This document shows positions 56,559 through 64,000 of a stretch of 64,000 nt of DNA, in pieces. Each line of letters starts with the position of its first letter. Within the stretch, counting starts at the first letter, position 1. The translations under genes were made by a program, and so were the position numbers. Origin of the DNA: Candidatus Gastranaerophilales bacterium (GTDB lineage: Bacteria > Cyanobacteriota > Vampirovibrionia > Gastranaerophilales > Gastranaerophilaceae); assembly GCA_944323285.1 (NCBI GenBank), contig CALURV010000016.1, positions 34,223 to 98,222 of the forward strand, given 5' to 3'. The notes beneath the pieces are model-generated. The model saw nothing but the letters and a program-made list of their open reading frames with translations. It was not told the DNA's origin and did no database searches.

Positions 56559-56996
56559 ATGAAAATATACGGTATTGATATTGAAGGAAATGAGCAGTTA
56601 TTTGATATAAAAGATTTTAAAGGTGAGCGAGTTGTTTTATATTTTTATCCAAAAGATAATACAACTGGTTGTACTCAAGAAGCTTGTGACTTTAGGGATA
56701 ATATAAACCGTATAACAAAGTATGCCAAGGTTGTTGGTGTTAGTCCAGACAGCATAAAAAGCCATTTGAAATTCAAAGAAAAACAGAGCTTAAATTTTGT
56801 TTTATTATCAGATACTGAACATCTTCTAGCCGAACAATTTGATGTTTGGAAAGAAAAATCTATGTATGGTAAAAAATACATGGGGATTGAGCGTTCTACA
56901 TTTGTTCTAGATAAATCAGGAAATATAGAGAAAGAGTGGCGAAATGTCAAAGTTAAAGGTCATGTTGATGAAGTTATTGAATATTTAAATAAGTAG
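56559..56996 (+). CDS. bcp: Peroxiredoxin, Bcp/PrxQ type
   Basis: A 145-residue thiol peroxidase. The active site YFYPKDNTTGCTQEACDFRD has the peroxidatic Cys in TxxC context (GCT) and the second Cys five residues later, as in 2-Cys PrxQ. MGIERSTFVLDKSGNIEKEW follows. It lowers hydroperoxides with thioredoxin as partner. AAAAAGGAG precedes the start. It adds to the PerR, rubredoxin and FprA oxygen-defence genes at 15896-17763, though it lies 39 kb away. Confidence 0.95.
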   Translation: MKIYGIDIEGNEQLFDIKDFKGERVVLYFYPKDNTTGCTQEACDFRDNINRITKYAKVVGVSPDSIKSHLKFKEKQSLNFVLLSDTEHLLAEQFDVWKEKSMYGKKYMGIERSTFVLDKSGNIEKEWRNVKVKGHVDEVIEYLNK

Positions 56997-57013
56997 ATTA
57001 GATAGAGATAAAA

Positions 57014-57217
57014 ATGGCACATTTAGAAGATCTGCCAGAGCAATTAAAACCTTATTATATAGATTTGCAAAAGGCGAAATCAAAATTAGCGGTTTTGTCT
57101 GCTTTATCAAAACTGCTTCAAGAACAAGAAAAACTTCCTCCAGTTGAAAAAGCGAGATTGAAGGAAATAATGTTAAATACTCCAATGGGCAGACATAAGA
57201 AGAAGAAATTAGAATAG
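57014..57217 (+). CDS. Small basic protein, 67 residues, function unknown
   Basis: A helical protein with a LEDLPEQLKPYYIDLQKAKS start, a Leu/Ala-rich middle helix (LAVLSALSKLLQEQEKL) and a strongly basic tail (GRHKKKKLE). It lies 17 bases after bcp and is probably co-transcribed. No known family recognised; the basic tail might bind nucleic acid. Confidence 0.6.
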   Translation: MAHLEDLPEQLKPYYIDLQKAKSKLAVLSALSKLLQEQEKLPPVEKARLKEIMLNTPMGRHKKKKLE

Positions 57218-57378
57218 TTTTTTCTTTCAATCTATTAGAAAAGATGAATGATAAATTTATGTATAATATTAATTAAATAATTAGATTGTATCAAATTTTT
57301 AAAAAGTAGAAAAATAGCAGTAAAGTTAATTTATTTTTTGACGATTAAGCTTATAGGAAAGTAAGTTTTTATTTAGGA

Positions 57379-60300
57379 ATGAAAATAAAAGATAATTTTT
57401 TTAATTTTAATTCGGATAATAGTTCTGGTAAAAAAATTGCTCCAGAAAATATTACTGTGTCAAAAAAAGAAATTGATAAAGAAACACCTGTTGATCCAAA
57501 ATTTTGGCAAAGTAAAACAGGTATTTCATTCGGAAATAATGGTGATTTAGGCAAGGAAGAAGAAAATAATAATGTAGATAAACTTATTTCTTTATGCAGT
57601 GATTATAAACCGGATTCTTCTATTTTATCCTTAATAAATAAATTAAATATAAATCGATTATGTATTCTTATACAGGATGGTAAAATAGCCCCGCAAAATC
57701 TTTTTAATATTTTTAAAAAACTTTCTTTAACTAAAGCAAGTGATAATAATTATTTGAATGAATTAATTTCAACTATTTATGATTCCTGCAAAGAAGCGAG
57801 ATTAGGAAAAGAAAATTCAGAATATATTTGTAATTTAGCATCCCCTTTTTTAATATCGGAGAATATAGCTCCTTATGATTTCTGTCAACAAATAAAAAAT
57901 AGTACCACATTAAAAAGAGAGATAACAAAATTTTTTGCTGAAAACGGTCGAAGAGATAAAGATTGTATTTTTTCAAATGTTAGTGATTATGATACTCAAG
58001 TAGAAATGCTTGATGAAGCAAATGTGGAAGATTATAGGTCATCATTTATTAATAGAAGTGCATATATGCTTCCGTCTGATATTACAAATATGATGCAGCT
58101 TTTTATAAATCCAAAAACAAAAAGATATGATTCTAAGCTAGATGAAGCAGCAAGAGATTTCCATAAAAGGAATCAGCAAACAAAAGGTCTGGAATCATTA
58201 TCAGAACTTAATTCCGCAAATATTGTAAGAGCTATGGTAGAAGATGCAACAGGAACAATAAGCGAAGATGCAATTAAATTCACAAATGATTATTATTTTG
58301 GAATGAAAGAAAACGAAAATAGCAGTATATTTTCTTCAATAGTAAAAAAAATAAGTTCACAACCATCTGATACTGATAATATATATTATAAAAATTCAGA
58401 TTCTTTACATACTAATTTTCATTTTATATTAGACGATTTAAAAGATAATAGTGGTTTTTTTAATAAATCAAATATAAAATATATGGAAAAACTAATGGAA
58501 AGCACTTCTGGTTGGTTAGCAGCAGACGACAGAATTACATTTTTTAACTATTTAAAAGATGAAAATGGAGTAGTTGAAAAAAGTAAATTTGATTTTGCTA
58601 AGAATTTTCTTGAAGAATCAAATGATTGGCAAAAAACTTCGGAGATTGTTCAATTATATGTAAAATTGGGCAAAAATAATTTTTCTAAACGTTATAAATA
58701 TTTATGGAAACTATATAATAAAAATGATTTTCTATTTTATGATAATGTAGCGGTATTGGCTAGAAATTGTTTTTATGAAGATGGTTCTCCAAAAAAAGAT
58801 ATTATAAATTTAATTAGAACAATAACAGATGATTTTTCTCAATATATAGATTTTTCAGATTTTATGTTTGATTTAATGCAAGATCAATATTGTGTTGATT
58901 TAATTTTAAAGATGAAAGAAAATGAAGTTCTTTCTGAGCCTCAACTATCAGGACTTGCATTAATAAAACAAAATTATTCTGATAAAAATGGAGAAATTAA
59001 TCCTCACGTTAAAGAAAAAGTTGGTGAATTTGTTGAAAAGGGTATATCTTTGGTTAATTTTAATGATATATACGGAAATTGTTTTATTGAAGATGAAAAT
59101 AAAAATAAACATTTTGATGAAGAATTATATAAGAATATTTTGAACATAATTTTACTAAAAGATGATGGAAATAGACAAATAGGCAGACAGATTTTAAGAG
59201 TTCTTGGAACTGATAATATTATTGAGTTAGCAAAAGGTGAGTTATCTATAAATAAATTAAAGTTTAAAACGAAATTGGATTTATATGAAAGATTTAAAAC
59301 TGTCAATTTTAAGGAATTAGAAAAAAAGTTACCTGTTGTTAAAAATCTAGAAAATTTATTTTATGAAATTGATACAAGTTTAACTAGAGAAATTCATTGT
59401 TTACCAGTAGAAAATAATGATATTCAGAATTTCATACATTCTGTATTGGCATCTGGACAAAATGGCGATTTTAGTGATTTTGAAACGATTTTAAAAAATT
59501 CTATAACAGATTTAAAATCAATGAAAAACGGACTTCCTATAAGTTATTCAAGGAAAGATTTTCTTTCAGATTTGTCGGCATTATGTGATAGCGAAGAAAA
59601 GATAAGAACGCTTGAAAATAAAACAGATATATCTGTAAATTTTGAAAAAGATGATTCAAGTATAAATATTACAGGCTATGACGGTATTATATCTTTAGAT
59701 AAGTTAAATAGAAGTGATGATTTCGAGAATAAAATATATGAACTTTGCCATAGATTTATGTATGGAAATGAAGTTAAAACAGGGAATGCAGAATTAGATA
59801 AACAATTAAATATAATTTTAAAAGCAGCGCCTGAATTTATTAATACAATTGGTAAAAAGCAGCACGGAACACACAAATATACATTAGATATACATCAATT
59901 ATTAGTGCTTGCTAATTCAATAAATAATCCAAATTATACAAAGTTAAATGAGCTAGATAGAACAATGCTGAAAATATTGGCATTATTTCACGATATTGCC
60001 AAGAAAGAAGGAGTAGTAGATAAAGGACATCAAGAACCATCATCCTTATATATAAGGAGTATTATTAAAAAAATCATAAAAAATCCTGAAACAATAGAAA
60101 GATTTTATGAATTGGTAAAAAATCATCATTGGCTTGAAGAATATACAACTGCAGGAGCGACTGAGGAAGCTGCACAGAAAATTGCTTTTAAATTTCGCAG
60201 ACCAAATGATTTTGAAATTGAAAAAATTATGGCTTTTTCAGACTTAATGTCTGTAAGTGATGAGTTTTATGAAAGACTAAAAGGTGCTTTAGATGAAGAT

Positions 60301-61137
60301 AAACTGAAATTAATCGATGAAAAATTACAAGCTTTATATTCAAGCGGCAATGCAATTTTTTCTGATTATGTTGTAACTCCCTCACAATTAGAAAAGCATA
60401 AAGAAACTTATGCGGGTAAAGAATATAAGGTTGTAAATCTTCATAAATTGCAAGATGAAGATTCTCTTGCTGAATATGGATTTAGGAATGTAAAGAAGAA
60501 AGATGCAAAATTCCTTGTGCATATGCTGCCAGAAGATAATGTAAAAAATTATATTGAAATAATAAGACAATTAACAAGTTCAGTTAATGGCGGAGTGTTA
60601 TCTGAATCATTGATAACACCTGAGTATAAAAGGACTTACAGTAATAGAAAATTTGGTGTTTTACTCTCTCAAATTAACCCTAATATTGTGAATACTGCAA
60701 GTAAAAATCAAGGTTCAGGACTCGCAAAAGATATGGGAAATGCAGTAAAATTAATATTTTCTCCAAATAATAAAAATAGAAGAAACTTTAAAGATGCATT
60801 ATTAAAAAATCTTGGAATTGAACCGAAAAATATTTCTGATGAAGACTTCGCAAAATTTTATAAAGAAAATATAGCTCTAAAAACATCTTTATTTAATTTT
60901 GTTGATTCAAAAGAGTATATTATAGGAGAATACAGAATAACAGGAAAACAATTAAAAGAAGCTATAGAAAAATATCAAGATAGTTTAATTGATAAAAAAG
61001 AAGAACATCATAATGAGATAGTAGGATATGTACCTAAAATACAAGGAATAATAGCCAAGGCAAATAGCTTATCAGAGATACCGCAGAACTTATTAGACTT
61101 TGCATATAAAAATAATTATCCGGTTATTTTAATTTAG
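57379..61137 (+). CDS. Very large protein with a GlnD-like HD domain near the C terminus
   Basis: A 1252-residue protein. Residues about 830-960 form an HD phosphohydrolase domain of the GlnD type: HKYTLDIHQLLVLAN, LFHDIAKKEG (H871-D872), a downstream GHQEPSS and FYELVKNHHWLEEY. The series of His/Asp ligands is complete. The first 800 residues are helical, acidic and match nothing I know; a nucleotidyltransferase motif as in real GlnD is not seen. There is no signal peptide or membrane segment. Near the N terminus a KFWQSKTGISFGNN stretch stands out. AGGA abuts the ATG too closely for a normal ribosome site. It is a monocistronic gene converging on the exported repeat protein. Substrate unknown. 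Confidence 0.7.
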   Translation: MKIKDNFFNFNSDNSSGKKIAPENITVSKKEIDKETPVDPKFWQSKTGISFGNNGDLGKEEENNNVDKLISLCSDYKPDSSILSLINKLNINRLCILIQDGKIAPQNLFNIFKKLSLTKASDNNYLNELISTIYDSCKEARLGKENSEYICNLASPFLISENIAPYDFCQQIKNSTTLKREITKFFAENGRRDKDCIFSNVSDYDTQVEMLDEANVEDYRSSFINRSAYMLPSDITNMMQLFINPKTKRYDSKLDEAARDFHKRNQQTKGLESLSELNSANIVRAMVEDATGTISEDAIKFTNDYYFGMKENENSSIFSSIVKKISSQPSDTDNIYYKNSDSLHTNFHFILDDLKDNSGFFNKSNIKYMEKLMESTSGWLAADDRITFFNYLKDENGVVEKSKFDFAKNFLEESNDWQKTSEIVQLYVKLGKNNFSKRYKYLWKLYNKNDFLFYDNVAVLARNCFYEDGSPKKDIINLIRTITDDFSQYIDFSDFMFDLMQDQYCVDLILKMKENEVLSEPQLSGLALIKQNYSDKNGEINPHVKEKVGEFVEKGISLVNFNDIYGNCFIEDENKNKHFDEELYKNILNIILLKDDGNRQIGRQILRVLGTDNIIELAKGELSINKLKFKTKLDLYERFKTVNFKELEKKLPVVKNLENLFYEIDTSLTREIHCLPVENNDIQNFIHSVLASGQNGDFSDFETILKNSITDLKSMKNGLPISYSRKDFLSDLSALCDSEEKIRTLENKTDISVNFEKDDSSINITGYDGIISLDKLNRSDDFENKIYELCHRFMYGNEVKTGNAELDKQLNIILKAAPEFINTIGKKQHGTHKYTLDIHQLLVLANSINNPNYTKLNELDRTMLKILALFHDIAKKEGVVDKGHQEPSSLYIRSIIKKIIKNPETIERFYELVKNHHWLEEYTTAGATEEAAQKIAFKFRRPNDFEIEKIMAFSDLMSVSDEFYERLKGALDEDKLKLIDEKLQALYSSGNAIFSDYVVTPSQLEKHKETYAGKEYKVVNLHKLQDEDSLAEYGFRNVKKKDAKFLVHMLPEDNVKNYIEIIRQLTSSVNGGVLSESLITPEYKRTYSNRKFGVLLSQINPNIVNTASKNQGSGLAKDMGNAVKLIFSPNNKNRRNFKDALLKNLGIEPKNISDEDFAKFYKENIALKTSLFNFVDSKEYIIGEYRITGKQLKEAIEKYQDSLIDKKEEHHNEIVGYVPKIQGIIAKANSLSEIPQNLLDFAYKNNYPVILI

Positions 61138-61143
61138 TATAAT

Positions 61144-61557
61144 TTACTTAAAGCTTCTGACTTTTCTGCCGTATTGGTCGTATTCTGTAATAGTGCCTGT
61201 AGAATCTTTTTTGAAAGAACCTGTTTTTCTTCCATATTCATCATATTTAGTGGTTATGCCGTTGGAGTTTGTTTTATAACTGCCTGTTTTTCTGCCGTAT
61301 TGGTCATAAGAATTGTAGCCTGAATATGTTTCTTTAAACGAGCCTGTTTTTCTGCCATATTTATCATAAGTATTGTAACCGGATGAAGTTTTTTGGTAGC
61401 TGGCTTTTTTCGCTCCGTATTTATCATATTCAGTAATATTACCAGTTGAGTTTAAATTGTAAGAGCCTTCTTTTTGTCCGTATTTATTATACGAATTAAC
61501 AGCATAGATAGGACAGGCAAAGAAAAATAAAATAAATACAGCAATAATTTTTTTCAT
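61144..61557 (-). CDS. Exported protein of tandem YDxYGRKTGSFK repeats
   Basis: A 137-residue protein. Residues 1-19 (MKKIIAVFILFFFACPIYA) are a signal peptide. The rest is five and a half repeats of about 20 residues with the theme YDKYGRKTGSFK followed by a variable Ser/Thr/Gly linker (e.g. EYDKYGAKKASYQK, TYDKYGRKTGSFKE, SYDQYGRKTGSYKT, KYDEYGRKTGSFKK). Each repeat probably makes a short beta hairpin, giving a surface or periplasmic fibre-like protein. The repeat recalls YD/RHS-type or MORN-like motifs but is not identical to either. Convergent with the 1252-residue gene. Confidence 0.75.
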   Translation of the reverse strand: MKKIIAVFILFFFACPIYAVNSYNKYGQKEGSYNLNSTGNITEYDKYGAKKASYQKTSSGYNTYDKYGRKTGSFKETYSGYNSYDQYGRKTGSYKTNSNGITTKYDEYGRKTGSFKKDSTGTITEYDQYGRKVRSFK

Positions 61558-61674
61558 AAATACACCCCTCTATGTTTATTATAACGAAATAATAAACAAA
61601 TTTGTTCAATGTTAAAAGCGGGATTTTTGTTATTTTATAATGCTATTTCCTTTAAACACAAAATTAATGATTTA

Positions 61675-61683
61675 TGCTATGAT
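61675..61683 (+). promoter_or_regulatory. Extended -10 promoter of hsdR
   Basis: TGCTATGAT (TGn plus TATGAT at 61678-61683) lies 25 bases before the ATG at 61709, followed by AGGGAG as ribosome site. Confidence 0.5.
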
Positions 61684-61708
61684 AAAGAGAACTTAGGGAG
61701 TGTTAGTA

Positions 61709-64000
61709 ATGTCATATCAGAGTGAAGCAGAGTTAGAGAAGCAATTAATAAATAAGTTATCTGCTCAGGGGTATAGTTATATAAAACTAGAGGATTACAA
61801 GGCTCTTGAAAGTAATTTTAGAGTTCAGCTTAACTACATAAATAAAAGCGTCCTTGATGGTGTTGATTTGTCCGATAAAGAGTTTGAAAGAATTCTTATT
61901 TATCTTAACGGCAAAACTGTTTATCAATCTGCAAAACAACTTAGAGACCAATTCATTTTAGATAGAGACAATGGTAAGCAAGTATACATAAATTTCCTTA
62001 ATGAAAACCCTGAAAATAATGTTTATCAGGTAACAAACCAAGTAACTGTTCAAGGTAAATATGTTAATAGATATGATGTTACTATCTTGATAAATGGTTT
62101 ACCTCTTGTACAGATTGAACTCAAAAGACGTGGGGTAGATATTAACCAAGCTATAAACCAAATAGACAGATATAGACAACACTCTTTTAAAGAGCTTTTT
62201 AAATATATTCAGATTTTTGTAGTTTCTAATGGAGTTGAGACAAGATATTTCGCCAATACTAATGAGCCTAGAATAATGAAGTCTTTGACTTTTTATTGGA
62301 CAAGAGAAGACAATGAGCGTATTAACATACTTGAAAACTTTTCGTCTGAATTCTTAGAAAAAAATCGCTTGTTAAAAACGATAACTAAATATATGGTAAT
62401 CAATGATACTGATAAATGCTTAATTGTAATGCGTCCTTATCAGGTTTATGCAACAGAAGCTCTTATAAGACAAGCTCTAAACACTAATTCTAACGGCTAT
62501 ATCTGGCATACGACAGGTTCAGGTAAAACATTAACAAGCTGGAAATGTGCAAACTTACTAAAGAACGAACCAAGCATAGCAAAAGTTTTCTTTTTGATAG
62601 ATAGAAAAGACCTTGATACTCAAACGATTGAAGAATTCAATAAATTTGAAAAAGATTGCGTTGATAATACAGATGATACAAAAGTCCTTGTAAAACAGAT
62701 AAAAGACACAAATAAAAAACTTATAGTAACAACCATTCAAAAAATGGCAAAAGCTCTAAATACTCCTAAATATTTAGAGGTAATGAATAAATATAAAAAT
62801 GATAAAGTTATTGTTATTATTGATGAGTGTCATCGTTCACAATTTGGAGAACAGCACAACCAAATAAAGCGACATTTTGTGAATGCTCAATATTTTGGTT
62901 TTACATGAACTCCTCGTTTTGTTGAGAACAAATCTCAAGACGGCAGAACAACTGCGGATATGTTCCAAAAACTTCTTCATGCATACTTAATTAAAAATGC
63001 TATCCACGACCATAATGTTTTAGGATTTTCGATTGAGTACATCCAAACTTATGAGGGTGAATATGATGAAAATGATGAAACAAGGGTAGAAGATATTGAT
63101 AGAGAAGAAGTCTTTATGGCTGATGAAAGAATTAATATGATTGCAAATCATATCATTAATCACCACTCACTAAAGACAAGAAACGGTAAATATACCTCAA
63201 TTTTTGCAGTTTCATCAATTCCTCAGCTGATAAAATATTATGATACATTTAAAAAGTTAAAAGATGAAGGCAAGCATAATTACAATATCACAGCAGTCTA
63301 TTCTTACGGAAGTAATGAAGATTTATCCAATAAAGAAGAACATTCAAGAGATAGCTTAGAAAGAATTATCAAAGATTATAACGAAATGTTTGAAACAAAC
63401 TTTGATACAAACACTTTTAGTGCTTATAACAAAGATATTTCAAATAGATTAAAGCAAAAGAAAAATCCTCAAATTGATATTCTGTTAGTTGTAAATATGT
63501 ATCTTACAGGGTTTGATTCAAGACCGTTAAATACTCTATATGTTGATAAAAACTTAGATTGGCATAACTTATTGCAAGCATTTTCTAGGACAAACAGGGT
63601 TGAAAAAGAAACAAAACCTTTTGGGAATATTGTTTGTTATAGAAACCTTAAAAAGAAAACAGATGATGCTATAAAACTATTCAGCCAAACAGATAAAGCA
63701 GAAGAAGTTTTAGTTAAAGATTATGACTATTACAAAGACCAATTTGAACAATATGCAGCTGAACTTTATAAAATGGCTTCAACTCCTCAAGCTGTTGATG
63801 GCTTGATGGATGAAAACGACCAAGCAAAATTTGTCATAGCTTTTAGAGAATTGTCAAAGATTCTTTTAATCCTAAAAACCTTTGTTGAATTTAGTTGGGA
63901 AGACTTAGAACTTACTATGACACAACAAAGCTATGAAGATTATAAAAGCAGATATTTAACAATAAATGACAATATAAGAAAAGTAAAACAAGCTGAAAAG
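61709..64000 (+). pseudogene. hsdR: Type I restriction enzyme, R subunit (hsdR), interrupted by in-frame UGA and cut by window edge
   Basis: The start (MSYQSEAELEKQL) is typical, with AGGGAG 8 bases upstream. Nuclease domain: RYDVTILINGLPLVQIELKR (D and ExK). Helicase: TTGSGKTLTSWK (Walker A), IIDECHRSQFGEQ (DECH box). At codon 400 (62906-62908) a TGA follows FGFT and precedes TPRFVENKSQDGRTT in the same frame, where the family has FGFTGTP. The frame then stays open to 64000 with the later motifs YLTGFDSRPLNTL and LLQAFSRTNRVEK intact. A one-base change of GGA would explain it. Base composition is higher in GC than the neighbours. hsdM and hsdS lie beyond the window. Confidence 0.8.

Noticed and set aside
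62906..62908. UGA reassigned to glycine throughout the genome
   Set aside because: UGA is the natural stop of def, the CooC-like gene, the flavoprotein gene at 15155 and rfbD, and all other Gly codons in hsdR are GGN. A single nonsense change explains the site better.

Overview
The window is about 28-30% GC by eye and reads as chromosome from an anaerobic, fermentative bacterium. Supporting genes are pyruvate:ferredoxin oxidoreductase, a PerR-like regulator with rubredoxin and a flavo-diiron protein, FolE2, and a DapL-like aminotransferase. A WecA/TagO-type transferase, dTDP-rhamnose synthesis and mannose-1-phosphate guanylyltransferase indicate surface polysaccharides. My best guess is a gut-type non-photosynthetic relative of Cyanobacteria (Gastranaerophilales/Melainabacteria). 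That rests on overall gene flavour, not on a marker gene, and should be treated as tentative. UAA, UAG and UGA are all used as stops.

Layout. 1-3262 (minus): glyA, a WecA/TagO-like transferase, def and the start of fmt, tightly packed. 3368-5167: a large coiled-coil protein with Ca-binding-type loops. 5370-8727 (plus): DnaJ-like chaperone, queE, a CooC-like ATPase and folD. 8893-10165: two small unknown proteins and a DUF308-type membrane protein. 10157-13372 (minus): rfbCBDA for dTDP-L-rhamnose. 13441-17763: an exported protein, a radical SAM protein, a flavoprotein, and the oxygen-defence set perR, rubredoxin and fprA. 17834-28389: nifJ and the branched-chain amino acid genes ilvD, ilvC, ilvB and ilvN, with a membrane-fused spermidine-synthase-like protein. 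28416-31079: a parvulin, and an operon of phosphopantetheinyl transferase, Endo IV-like protein and formyltransferase-like protein. 31176-36041 (plus): serS, tmk, a small duplicated protein, folE2, an aminotransferase and hisH.

36066-40923 is the most unusual part. A membrane-anchored protein with an ADP-ribosyltransferase exotoxin domain faces two tandem radical SAM paralogs, and the second paralog is fused in frame to a complete MATE-type transporter. Copies of an apparently undescribed intergenic repeat lie on both sides of the radical SAM pair. 41176-50607 returns to housekeeping genes (pyrH, frr, cdsA, rnc, rpe, a nagA-like gene, a MerR-like coiled-coil protein, manC, ftsH). 50587-57217 holds uvrB, a 64-residue peptide beside a TupA-like ATP-grasp, an XRE regulator, a TPR protein, tRNA-Ala(UGC), bcp and a small protein. 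57379-61557 holds a 1252-residue protein with a GlnD-like HD domain and an exported tandem-repeat protein. The window ends in a type I restriction gene hsdR with an in-frame UGA exactly at the glycine of its helicase motif III.

The intergenic repeat occurs four times (37321-37492, 40901-41077, 46279-46455, 52705-52870). It has two hairpins around a conserved core. No transposase, integrase, phage gene or CRISPR array was seen.
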